A stretch of 64,000 nucleotides of DNA, from the NCBI RefSeq assembly GCF_000019525.1, contig NC_010506.1, forward strand, positions 2,418,001 through 2,482,000, in the 5' to 3' direction. The notes below the pieces were generated by a model. The model ran no database searches. It worked only from the letters and a program-made list of their open reading frames with translations, and was not told the origin of the DNA. The position numbers and the translations under genes are program-made. Numbering within the stretch: the first letter of the stretch is position 1; the number at the start of each line of letters is the position of its first letter. This document shows, in pieces, positions 48,816-58,000 of the stretch. This stretch comes from Shewanella woodyi ATCC 51908. GTDB taxonomy: Bacteria > Pseudomonadota > Gammaproteobacteria > Enterobacterales > Shewanellaceae.

Positions 48816-49640
48816 TTACCACTCTTCTACATTTGTTGGTGATGAATGTGATAAATCTTCAGCCATAGAGAGGGGAGCATATAACTCTTTTCGTCTTGCC
48901 CATAAGCCAAACCAGAGAGTGTTCTTGAATGTTAAGTCGGCTTCACGAGTTTTTGACATCAAGCCGTCATCCCACATTGCCTGTATGACTTCTGGATTCC
49001 ATTCTGCTTTAGCTTGAATGTTACTTGGTAATGCGATCATGCTACCGCCAGCACTCTCATCTTTAGTATCAACAGATGTACCGGTTGATGCATATGCAAT
49101 GGCAATACAATTTAATGTTGCTATCCCCCAAATAGAGCACTGTTTGGAGTTTAAGTTTTTAGTGGTTAAACTTCCCGAAACTAAGACTAACTCGGCTCCC
49201 TGCAGAGTTTGAATTCGAGAGGATTCTATATTCCAAAAATCACTTCCTAGTAATATGCCGACTTTTCCCATATCAGTCTCAATGACTGGGTAACGCTCTT
49301 CTGTGTTTTCTTTCATATCAAAGGCATGCTTTACACTTGCTAGACAGTGGCCTTTTCTATCAAGAAGGCGGGTAATATTGACGGTATGGCTGCCCTGTAC
49401 CTCAAGCCATGATCCCGTCAAAATATAGGTGTTGTATTTGAGTGCTAATGAGGAGAAGGTTTCCTGTATTTTTATAGCGGTATCTTCATCCAACCCGCAT
49501 TCTGGCTGAATCAATGCATGTTCAGGTAGCACGATAAAGTCTTGAGGCTCTTGACAGGCTTGAGCTACAAGTTTAACGATATATTTTAGCGCTTCTTGTA
49601 TGGACGCTTTTCTTTGTGTTTGTAAAACCTTAATTCTCAT
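48816..49640 (-). CDS. Nitrilase-superfamily protein 3 (Cys lost)
   Basis: A 274-residue nitrilase-fold protein with Glu40 (LPEHA) and Lys104 (SVKHAF) kept, but Gly132 (LGSDFW) at the Cys position; the paralogue at 49701 has CSDFW here. It may retain binding without covalent catalysis. It starts with ATG 49640 after AAGGAAGGG. Confidence 0.88.
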   Translation of the reverse strand: MRIKVLQTQRKASIQEALKYIVKLVAQACQEPQDFIVLPEHALIQPECGLDEDTAIKIQETFSSLALKYNTYILTGSWLEVQGSHTVNITRLLDRKGHCLASVKHAFDMKENTEERYPVIETDMGKVGILLGSDFWNIESSRIQTLQGAELVLVSGSLTTKNLNSKQCSIWGIATLNCIAIAYASTGTSVDTKDESAGGSMIALPSNIQAKAEWNPEVIQAMWDDGLMSKTREADLTFKNTLWFGLWARRKELYAPLSMAEDLSHSSPTNVEEW

Positions 49641-49700
49641 TATCCCTTCCTTAAGCTACTCGAATATTTGGCAGTAATGCCGCTACTTTTCTTTATCATT

Positions 49701-50624
49701 CTAAGGAGGAGGGATCTGCTGGGTTTGCTGAATACTTTTTTTGGTTTCAGCGACTAAATCTCGACCGAGCCCAACGTAATCTTCATTCAGTTTTTTGTAG
49801 CTAAAGGGCGCTCTTGATAGCAAGTTTTTCCATGTGTCGTCGTTATATGTTGGCGCCCTTAGTTTAAGGATGTTTTCAATTGAAAGGTGGGCAACAAGCG
49901 TAGAGGCTTCATTATCAGGTGCTTTTGCTATAATTCCTTCAGGAGTCGCGATTATACTGGTCCCTGCGAAAGAGACTGTGATTGTCCGTCCGCCGCGTTC
50001 TCCATGGATCTCTCCAACAGTGCTTATATAGACAATATTGACGCAATTAAGGTATGCCGTAGCATGAATGGCATTGACCATGGCATCCAGATTCTGCTTT
50101 AAGGAGCCACCTGGGACAAAAATAGTATGAGCCCCCTTAAGGGCTAACATTCTTATGGTTTCAGGAACCCAGAAGTCAGAACAAACAGCTATTCCAATTG
50201 GGCCGAACTCTGTATTAATTACCTCTATTGAGTTACCCGGTTCGCATACAACGGTTTCATTAGCAAACATATGAACCTTGTGAGCTTTGCCTGCAATCTC
50301 TCCCGCTCTATTTAATAGAACTGCGGTATTACAGTATTTTCCGTTTTGCAAAGATTCGACCATTGATCCTAGCAGGATATACACGGCATATTTTTTGGAC
50401 AAAGCTCCAAATTGCTCAGTGATTTTTCCTGGGATATTGGTATCTGTGATCCCTTGTAATGCTGATTGACCGGGCATATACCAAGGTGGGCCGAGGAAAA
50501 ACTCGGGGAGACAGATGATGTCAGGTGAATCACTCATACAGCAACTCTCTACCAACTCTAATGCTTTGGTGACATTGTGTCTGGGCTCATCTTGCCATGT
50601 TGTTTGAATTGTGACGACTTTCAT
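49701..50624 (-). CDS. Nitrilase-superfamily amidohydrolase 4 (active-site intact)
   Basis: A 307-residue carbon-nitrogen hydrolase with the full triad: Glu41 (LPEFF), Lys116 (AHKVHMF) and Cys148 (VCSDFWVPE). It is the only one of the four paralogues in this locus that looks catalytically complete. It probably hydrolyses an amide or carbamoyl group. It lies 16 bases downstream of the PaaK-like gene, second in the leftward arm. Confidence 0.92.
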   Translation of the reverse strand: MKVVTIQTTWQDEPRHNVTKALELVESCCMSDSPDIICLPEFFLGPPWYMPGQSALQGITDTNIPGKITEQFGALSKKYAVYILLGSMVESLQNGKYCNTAVLLNRAGEIAGKAHKVHMFANETVVCEPGNSIEVINTEFGPIGIAVCSDFWVPETIRMLALKGAHTIFVPGGSLKQNLDAMVNAIHATAYLNCVNIVYISTVGEIHGERGGRTITVSFAGTSIIATPEGIIAKAPDNEASTLVAHLSIENILKLRAPTYNDDTWKNLLSRAPFSYKKLNEDYVGLGRDLVAETKKSIQQTQQIPPP

Positions 50625-50640
50625 GCAGAGTATCCTGACA

Positions 50641-52008
50641 TTATTGCTGGCTCATTAAGGGGGAGCTTGGTATTGCTGTGCCTGGTTTGGAACAGTTATC
50701 AATTATCTCAAGCATTTCGTTATTGTTTGAAACACTAACATTGGCTTCAATATCAAATGTTTTTCTTATTTCGGTTCGTATTCGTTCGGCGGTAAGTGAT
50801 TTATCTTCAGTATTTGTTTGGGTATGAAAAGCGGAAATAGACAAGGTTTGGTTGTTGGTCACTGTGTATGAAAAGTAGGGCTCAAGACCTTGTATACTGA
50901 ACAAGACTGTATCTAATTCAGAAAAGTGATGAAGTCCATCAGGAGCCTCGAATATATCGTCTTCTCTGCCAAGGTGCGTAAAAGTGGGATGAGGGTTACC
51001 ACAAGAGCAAGGCTCATGATCTAATCGGATCAGATCGCCTGTTTTGTATCTAATTAGTGGCATAGCTTCAGTATTTAATGTGGTAAAGACCAGCTCTCCC
51101 ATTTCACCTAAGGGGACAGGGCTGCCTGTTTTAGGGGATAAGGTTTCTGAAAATAGCCGATTAGAGCAAAGGTGCAATTTTTGCTTTTCGCAGGGTGTTG
51201 CTACAGCTAATGCCTCAGTCATACCGTAGTGATTATAGACTTTAGCATTCCAAGACTCGGCGATGAACTTCTGCTTAGCGCTAGAGCTTGGCTCTCCGAC
51301 ACAAATGATCTTGTTAACTGTACTGCTCTTAGGGTCTAAGCCTGCTTCCGTTGCAAGTTGAGCTAAGCGAATTGCCCTTGTCGGAGAACAAAATAGTGTT
51401 GTTATGGAGTAGGTTTTAATTAAATTGACCAATCGCGTCCAAGGACACAAGATGTTATTTGTGCCGATAGACACAACAGTGACATTCAATATTTCTGCTA
51501 CTCGGTCAATGTCTGCGCCAACGTAGGTTAATTCATAAGGAACAGCTACTGCCAAAATATCCTGATTTGATAGAATTTTCCCCCAACTGAGACAGACTTC
51601 TAAATTATTGCTCAACCAGTCATTTTTAGTGACAAACCCAGAGCTGTACTGGCCTGAAGTTCCTGTACTTTCCCCATATCGGATAATGTTAGAAAAATCC
51701 ACAGCGAGTAGATTAAATGGGTAACAGCTTTTAACATCTGCTTTAGAAGTAAAAGGAAGGTGTTGAAACGCTTCAATAGTATCTACCTCATGCCAAGAGG
51801 CGTTATCTATATAGAAAGGGCTGTAGCTTGTTGCATATCTAATCGCATCATTTAACTGCGTGATAATAGAGTCATCTGATATTGAAAAGTTAGATTGATA
51901 ACTGTTTAACAGTTGAAGATGTTGAGTATATTGGCCATAAGCTGCGTTAGAATGGCTATGATTGCCAAGGGTGTTACAGCTAGTTTTACTATTATTTACG
52001 AGGGCCAT
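50641..52008 (-). CDS. PaaK-like adenylate-forming enzyme 1
   Basis: A 455-residue enzyme of the phenylacetate-CoA ligase family: P-loop-type ESTGTSGQYS, GEPSSSAK, YNHYGMTEA, the ribose-binding Asp in IRYKTGDLIRL and the Cys-rich SCGNPHPTF element. It activates a carboxylic acid as acyl-AMP and transfers it to CoA or another acceptor. First gene of the leftward arm; its promoter is in the divergent region 52009-52338. It is similar in layout to the enzyme at 59776. Confidence 0.9.
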   Translation of the reverse strand: MALVNNSKTSCNTLGNHSHSNAAYGQYTQHLQLLNSYQSNFSISDDSIITQLNDAIRYATSYSPFYIDNASWHEVDTIEAFQHLPFTSKADVKSCYPFNLLAVDFSNIIRYGESTGTSGQYSSGFVTKNDWLSNNLEVCLSWGKILSNQDILAVAVPYELTYVGADIDRVAEILNVTVVSIGTNNILCPWTRLVNLIKTYSITTLFCSPTRAIRLAQLATEAGLDPKSSTVNKIICVGEPSSSAKQKFIAESWNAKVYNHYGMTEALAVATPCEKQKLHLCSNRLFSETLSPKTGSPVPLGEMGELVFTTLNTEAMPLIRYKTGDLIRLDHEPCSCGNPHPTFTHLGREDDIFEAPDGLHHFSELDTVLFSIQGLEPYFSYTVTNNQTLSISAFHTQTNTEDKSLTAERIRTEIRKTFDIEANVSVSNNNEMLEIIDNCSKPGTAIPSSPLMSQQ

Positions 52009-52338
52009 ATCTGAATTCCACTGTGGAAATTAGGAATAATCCTATAGCCAAGAACATTACTCGTCTACTACCCCTTGGGGTGGTTGAACTCTATTTTAAT
52101 ATCTATATTATCGTTAAATATAATCAATGTTATAGCTGATTAAATAATACAGGGGTTCTACATTTATAATGGTGTGGCACCTTTCTATTTTTATTGCATT
52201 GTTTAACGATGTGGTTATTAATCGCTTTGTGATATCTTAGCAAGTTATATAATGGTATTAAATTTACCTTACTACTGATTCTCCTTGGTATGACGAATTA
52301 GGTCTAACCAATTATAATGTTATAATTAAGGAATAATA
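52009..52338. promoter_or_regulatory. Divergent promoter region of the two biosynthetic arms
   Basis: 330 bases between the first genes of both arms, AT-rich except for box 2 (52067-52084). -10-like hexamers lie on both sides: TATATT at 52104-52109 on the plus strand, TAGGAT at 52039-52044 on the minus strand. This layout would let one regulator drive both arms (inference). Confidence 0.55.
52067..52084. promoter_or_regulatory. Putative operator box 2, divergent region
   Basis: ACTACCCCTTGGGGTGGT is an 18-base dyad (7 of 8 arm positions paired, TT spacer). It begins with the ACTACCC of boxes 3 and 4. Confidence 0.6.
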
Positions 52339-53334
52339 ATGACGATGTTAGATGTTTCCGCTTTTAGTGGAGTGCATTGTGAATCAACCACAATGGTAAA
52401 TTTACTCAGTCAAAGAGGGATTGATATAAGTGAGGCTATGGTGTTTGGGCTTGGTAGAGGCTTAGATTATATATATTGGAAATCTAAATTGATGCCTTAT
52501 CCATTTATCGGTGGAAGAGTTAAACCAGATAAGTTGACTGAGTTTTTCTCTGAAAATTTGGATATTACCATTATAAGAAAAGAGACCGGTTCAATCGATA
52601 AAGCTTGGCAAAATCTAGTCAGTGAAATCGATGCGGGAAACTTAGTCGGCCTTAAGTTAGACAGTTACTTTCTTGAGTATTGTAGTGAGACTTTTCACTT
52701 CCCATCACATTATCTGACCTGCTATGGATATGATAATGAGAGGGTGTATTTGATCGATAGTATGGGGAGTGAAGAGCGCTACTCTACAAGTCGAGATAGC
52801 CTCTCGAAGGCGAGAAGTTTCAAAGGGCCCATGTCTTCAAAAAGTCTATCTTATACGTTGGCAGAACACGACATTAAGTTTGATCTCGAAGAGGTCATTC
52901 CGAAAGCTATTACTCAAAATAGTGAGTCTTACCTGAACCCTCCGATTAAAAATATGTCTTTTAAAGGGATATGCAAAACAAGTGAAGTTATGAAGGACTG
53001 GTTAACAACCCTTGAAAATCCAAAAGAGAACTTAGCTTCAATTGCCTATATAATGGAACACGCTGGAACGGGAGGGGGGTTATTTCGTAAACTCTGGGCG
53101 ACCTACCTACAAGAGTGTTCTCAGATCATTACTCATCCAGGTCTTGATGATATTAGTGCAAGATTTTTTGAAATTGGAGAAGCGTGGAGTCAAGTTTCCA
53201 ACTTATTAGAAAATACTGCAGAATTATTGGATAAAAGGTTGCTGTTAGAAGCATCAAGTATTCTGTTACGTATTGCTGAGGATGAGAAGAGTGCTATGAA
53301 GGATCTTCACTCCTTAGTCATTAATAAAATGTGA
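52339..53334 (+). CDS. BtrH-like acyltransferase homologue B
   Basis: A 331-residue BtrH_N/DUF4872-type protein: nucleophile motif VHCEST (Cys14), MVFGLGRGLDY, catalytic-type His124 in PSHYLTCYGY with Asp140 in VYLIDS, and AGTGGGLFR in the C-terminal half. The Cys-His-Asp set appears complete. In butirosin biosynthesis BtrH moves an acyl chain from carrier protein to the antibiotic; here no carrier protein is visible, so acyl-CoA from a PaaK-like enzyme is an alternative donor (inference). First gene of the rightward arm. Confidence 0.86.
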   Translation: MTMLDVSAFSGVHCESTTMVNLLSQRGIDISEAMVFGLGRGLDYIYWKSKLMPYPFIGGRVKPDKLTEFFSENLDITIIRKETGSIDKAWQNLVSEIDAGNLVGLKLDSYFLEYCSETFHFPSHYLTCYGYDNERVYLIDSMGSEERYSTSRDSLSKARSFKGPMSSKSLSYTLAEHDIKFDLEEVIPKAITQNSESYLNPPIKNMSFKGICKTSEVMKDWLTTLENPKENLASIAYIMEHAGTGGGLFRKLWATYLQECSQIITHPGLDDISARFFEIGEAWSQVSNLLENTAELLDKRLLLEASSILLRIAEDEKSAMKDLHSLVINKM

Positions 53335-53579
53335 TCTGTTAATATTAGTCGCCAGGTTGTGATTTACTGGCGAGGGCCTCATCTGCTGCTTTTCTTTGAA
53401 AACCTCGTTATCTCGTTAGTTTAATGCTTCACTATATCATTATTACTACCATCTATATTTTTGTCTGGTTTATATTCCTTTATATGTTATTGCTTATTTG
53501 ATGTCATATCTGCTAGCTGTTTCTTTAACCTTATGTTTTTCTGGTTTTCATCTATTTTAATCTTAATAAAATTAATCTA

Positions 53580-53597
53580 ACTACCCGGGTGGGGAGT
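53580..53597. promoter_or_regulatory. Putative operator box 3, upstream of trpB2-like gene
   Basis: ACTACCCGGGTGGGGAGT contains the perfect palindrome ACCCGGGT. Its centre is 30.5 bases from the -10 TATGAT, so it would sit near -42 from the predicted start at about 53631, the usual place for a LuxR-type activator overlapping -35. Confidence 0.65.
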
Positions 53598-53618
53598 TTG
53601 AATTAATAATATTCCCTC

Positions 53619-53624
53619 TATGAT
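53619..53624 (+). promoter_or_regulatory. Putative -10 element of the trpB2-like operon
   Basis: TATGAT, one mismatch to consensus. No good -35 is present at the expected spacing, consistent with an activator-dependent promoter. Confidence 0.5.
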
Positions 53625-53701
53625 GGTTATTAAGTTCAATCACATTGATTAATCACTGCCAAAGTTACGGCATATATTTATGAGTAGAAGGATATGCGCT
53701 T

Positions 53702-55048
53702 TTGCATCTGCATACATGCGAAAGAATGGATCAATTGAAGGATAAGCTCAGGTCAAATAATGTGAATAAATTAGATTACCAACTCTCTTTAGAAGATATG
53801 CCCACTCAGTGGTTTAATTTCTTCCCCCACCTACCTAAACCATTACCTCCAGTAAGGGACAATGGGAAGCGTTCAACTCTGGAGATTAGCCAGTTAATTC
53901 GCCCTAAAATATTACTTGAGCAAAACGCGCCAAAAGAGAATTGGATAGATATTCCCGAAGAGGTGATAAATAAGTTGATCATGTGTGGTCGACCGACACC
54001 ATTGCGCAGAGCATTGAGTCTAGAGAAACACCTTAAGACGCCTGCAAGAATCTACTTTAAGCGGGAAGACACCATGGCGACAGGGAGTTTTAAACTCTCC
54101 ACTGCAGTTGCACAAGCATACTATGCGAAACAAGAAGGTAGAGAGATTCTTATATCGGAAACCGGTGCAGGACAATGGGGGATGAGTGTTGCTTTGGTGA
54201 GTCAGATGTTTGGCCTTGATGCTCGAATATTTATGGCTAGGTGTTCATTAGAGCAAAAACCGTATCGGCAACATTATATGAAAATGCTTGGATGTGAAGT
54301 ATATCCTTCACCGTCAACTAAAACAGAGTGTGGTAAAGAACTTCTACTCCAAACTCCAGGTCACCCTGGAAGTATTGGTAGCGCGATTAGTGAGGCTATT
54401 GAGAATGCTTTAGACACGCCGGGATCTGCTTATTTATCTGGAAGCAATGTAAATCATGTGCACTTACATCAAACCTTGCTTGGTTTAGAGGTTAAGCAGC
54501 AGCTATCGATGGCTGGTGAATCTAATGTGGATCATCTTGTAGCTTGTGTCAGTGGCGGGAGTAATTTATGCGGCTTTATGATGCCATTTCTGCCTGAGAA
54601 GAACAGTGGAGCCAAAATTGATATGTTGGGTGTGGAGTCAACTGCCTCCCCACGATTAACCCAAGGAACCTATGAGTACTGTCGCTCTGATGTTGCTGGT
54701 TATACGCCAGAAGTGCTGAGTCACTCCATGGGAGAGAGTTACATACCTGCTCCAGTTCATGTGGGCGGTTTACGAAATCACAATAGCTCCCCCTTAGTCA
54801 GTCTACTCTGTCGAGAAGGTATTCTTCGCGCGGAGGCATTAGATGAATTTAATGCCTTTAAAGCGGGCCAAATAATGCTGAAAACAGAGGGAATATTAGT
54901 CGCGCCTGAGTCTTCCCATGCGGTTGCTGCTGCCATCGATCTTGCGGAAAAAGCACGCATAGAAAACAAAGAATCTGTGATTGTGTTTTTAGCTAGCGGT
55001 AATGGTTTTTTGGATCTGCAAGGTTACAACGATGTATTAAATAATTGA
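53702..55048 (+). CDS. TrpB2-like PLP enzyme (tryptophan synthase beta type 2)
   Basis: A 448-residue fold-type II PLP enzyme with TrpB2 pattern: KREDTMATGSFKLSTAVAQ (PLP Lys131), SETGAGQWGMSVAL, EQKPYRQHYMKMLGCEV, GSIGSAISEA, NHVHLHQTLLG and the phosphate loop SGGSN. A TTG start at 53702 is supported by AAGGA nine bases upstream; ATG 53726 is an alternative with no clear site. TrpB2 enzymes join an indole-like nucleophile to serine or phosphoserine. No trpA or other trp gene is nearby, so beta-substitution on a pathway nucleophile is likely (inference). Confidence 0.88.
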   Translation: MHLHTCERMDQLKDKLRSNNVNKLDYQLSLEDMPTQWFNFFPHLPKPLPPVRDNGKRSTLEISQLIRPKILLEQNAPKENWIDIPEEVINKLIMCGRPTPLRRALSLEKHLKTPARIYFKREDTMATGSFKLSTAVAQAYYAKQEGREILISETGAGQWGMSVALVSQMFGLDARIFMARCSLEQKPYRQHYMKMLGCEVYPSPSTKTECGKELLLQTPGHPGSIGSAISEAIENALDTPGSAYLSGSNVNHVHLHQTLLGLEVKQQLSMAGESNVDHLVACVSGGSNLCGFMMPFLPEKNSGAKIDMLGVESTASPRLTQGTYEYCRSDVAGYTPEVLSHSMGESYIPAPVHVGGLRNHNSSPLVSLLCREGILRAEALDEFNAFKAGQIMLKTEGILVAPESSHAVAAAIDLAEKARIENKESVIVFLASGNGFLDLQGYNDVLNN

Positions 55049-55085
55049 TATAGATAATGAAAGGGTTATTAGGTTAAGTATTTAT

Positions 55086-58000
55086 ATGAAACTTTTGAAC
55101 TTCACACCCCAAAGTGGCCAGCATTGTGAAACAACAACGATTCGAAATATGTTGGCTCATGAAGGTGCGCACCTCTCTGAAGCTATGTTATTTGGATTAG
55201 GAGAGGGGCTAGACTTTCAGCATTGGGTCTCTCAACAGCCAACGGCTATTCCTCCTATACTTTCGGGAAGAGTTGAGCCCGGCCGAATTACTCATAACCT
55301 TTCCAAACACTTAGAGCTAGATTTTAATGAGACAGTCACAGAGTCTCCTTCGGTTGCACTTAAACATATTGAGTCAATATTAAATGATGGGCAAGTACCT
55401 GGATTAAAAGTAGATATCTATTACTTAGATTACTTTACATCTAACCGTCATTTTGCTGCCCACTACTTGTCGTTATATGGTCTCGAAAAAGAGCGTGCTT
55501 ATGTTGTCGATACGTGCCAGCAAGGAGGGGCAAATCAGTTACCAATAGAGTCACTATCTCATGCTAGAGACTCCCAGAAAGGGTTTATGCCTTCTCGAAA
55601 TCTATCCATACATTTAGCCTCACTATCTGACTTATCTCTTCAATTTAGCGAAGGAGTGATCTCCTCTCAAACTACCCAAGTGTTAACTCAAGCGATTAAG
55701 AATGTGGCGACTAACCTCTTACAAGAAAGGGGGCCGCTGTGTGGTATTCAAGGCTTACATACAACAGCGAAAGAGATATCGAACTGGCATCAACATTTCG
55801 ATAACCCTCAAGAATCAGTCGCTTCGGTAGGTAACTTTCTTAGATTTGCAGGCACTGGTGGTGCGAATTTCCGTCTGATATATAAAGCATTTTTATCTGA
55901 GTGCATAGACTATTTAGACTGTAGCATCATTAAGAACTCTGACTCAATATTTGAATTGATCGTCGCTCAGTGGGATTCAACAATTGATCATCTCTTGGCA
56001 TTTTCAAATAGTGGAATAGAAGCTGATTTAATGAAAGCCAGTCAAAGTTTCTATGAGGTGGCCAATTTAGAGCATGAAGCAATGTTACAGCTCATAAATG
56101 TTGAAAATACACCAACTAGGGTCGCGGTATCACCCATCAAGGATGAGAAAACAATTTGTAGAATGTGCCATGGTGGATGCGGTGCAATTGTTACCATGGA
56201 AAATGGTATACCCAAAGCAATCCGAGGGGACTCATCCAACCCTATCAGTGAAGGGTATTTTTGTGCCAAAGGAAAAGCATCAATTGAGCTAGTTAACCAC
56301 CCAGATAGATTAATGTTTCCACAGAAAAGAGTGGTTAAAAATGGTCTTGTGACTTTTGAAAGAATATCTTGGGAGGAAGCGCTAGATGAGATTGCGACGA
56401 AAGTATCGCAAGTGAAAGCTCAATCTGGTTCAAAAGCCATTTCATTTGCTCAAGGGACAGATAGAAATTATCAGGAGTGGGTATTTAGGCTGGCTAACGC
56501 AATAGGCACGCCTAATGTCGTTGGTCCTGCTCATGTCTGCTTCTATCCAAGGGTTATGTCGTCTATTTTAACTTTTGGTGGCTTCACATTTTCTGACTAT
56601 GACGGCCAGCCCAATACTGTTCTTGTATGGGGGAGTAATAAATTACAAACCCACTCTGATGGTGTCATCGGTATTAAACTTGCGAAAGCGATGAAGCAGG
56701 GGGCGCAGCTTATTGTTGTTGACCCTTATGAAACCATTGCGGCTAAACAAGCAGAGATCTGGCTGCAGATTAAACCCGGTACCGATGGGGCTTTGGCGTT
56801 AGCCATGATGAAGCTTATTATCGAAGAGAGATGGTTTGATGATGAGTTTGTGAGTGACTATACCCTTGGTTTTGAAGAGCTCGCTGACAAACTTGCAAAT
56901 CACGATATTAATGAATTAGCGGAAGAAACAGGACTGTTAGTCGCTGATATCTACAGGGCAACACGACTTTACTCCTCCTCTCTTAGGGCGACGATTGAAA
57001 CGGGCACAGGTGTTTCTCAGAACAGCAATTCATTCGATACGCTTCGCTCTATCTATATGCTGTCTGCACTATGTGGCTTCCTTGATAAAGAGGGAGGGGA
57101 TGTGATCTGGGAGCCTATGGATGTTGATGGTCGTCGCTCATTTCCTAGGGCGGATCTATTACCTGAAGAAAATGCTGGGGATCGATTAGGGAGCGATCAA
57201 CATCGTATTTTAGCTATGAGCGGCTGGGCAACTGCGGATGCATTGTGGCGCTCTATCTTGACTGCTGAACCCTATAAGACAGAGTGTTTAATCGTATTTG
57301 GAAGTAATTTATTAACTTCTTATGCAAATCAGAAAGATGTTCACAAAGCATTAGAGGAGCTTGGTTTCCTTGTTGTATGTGACATGTTTATGACACCGAC
57401 AGCGCAAATGGCTGACATTATTTTACCCGTTTCCAGTTGGTTAGAGAGAGATCAAGTTGTTGAGTTTAATGCTTATATCGCACCTCGAAGAAAATTGGCA
57501 CAAGTTGCTGAATGCAAGTCTGATGAGGAGATTATTTTAGCCTTAGCTGAGCGACTGGAAGTGTCTGAGCATTTTTGGCCAACACTTGGGCAGGCATTGG
57601 ATCATAAACTCGCTAATTTATCTCTTGATTGGGCCTCTTTTTCAGATAAAGGGGTGATGCTCAATAGCAAAAAGTATCGCAAATATGAGCAGGGAGGCTT
57701 CGCGACAAAAAGTGGCAAAGTTAATCTATTCCATCATGGTTTGAAACAGATGGGATACTCAGCTCTTCCCGAGTACCAACAAGTCGATGTCACTCCTCAA
57801 ATGGTCAATGCATACCCCTATATTCTGACCAGCGCCCATTCTCGGTACTTCTATAACAGTGAATATCATCAACTTCAGAGCTTGGCCAAACATCAAGAGC
57901 ACGCGTTAATTTCGATGCATGTGGATGCTGCAAAAGCGGAAGGTCTCTTTCAAGGAGACACGGTAAAGGTGTATACCCCAGAAAACTTAGATGGGGTCAT

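Larger units (their letters stand above)
53335..53701. other. Gap with weak hairpin and internal promoter
   Basis: 367 bases. A TCGCCAG/CTGGCGA hairpin (53349-53373) after the BtrH-like stop may terminate that gene. Box 3 and a -10 follow, so the rest of the rightward arm has its own start site. No gene is seen. Confidence 0.5.

Noticed and set aside
49230..49250. First reading of nitrilase 3 as a Cys-to-Ser change
   Set aside because: Alignment with the intact paralogue (VCSDFW against LGSDFW) shows that Ser is conserved and the Cys position is Gly.
53680..53696. ATG codons at 53680 and 53694 as starts for the TrpB2-like gene
   Set aside because: Both are in other frames with early stops; they only flank the ribosome site used by the TTG at 53702.
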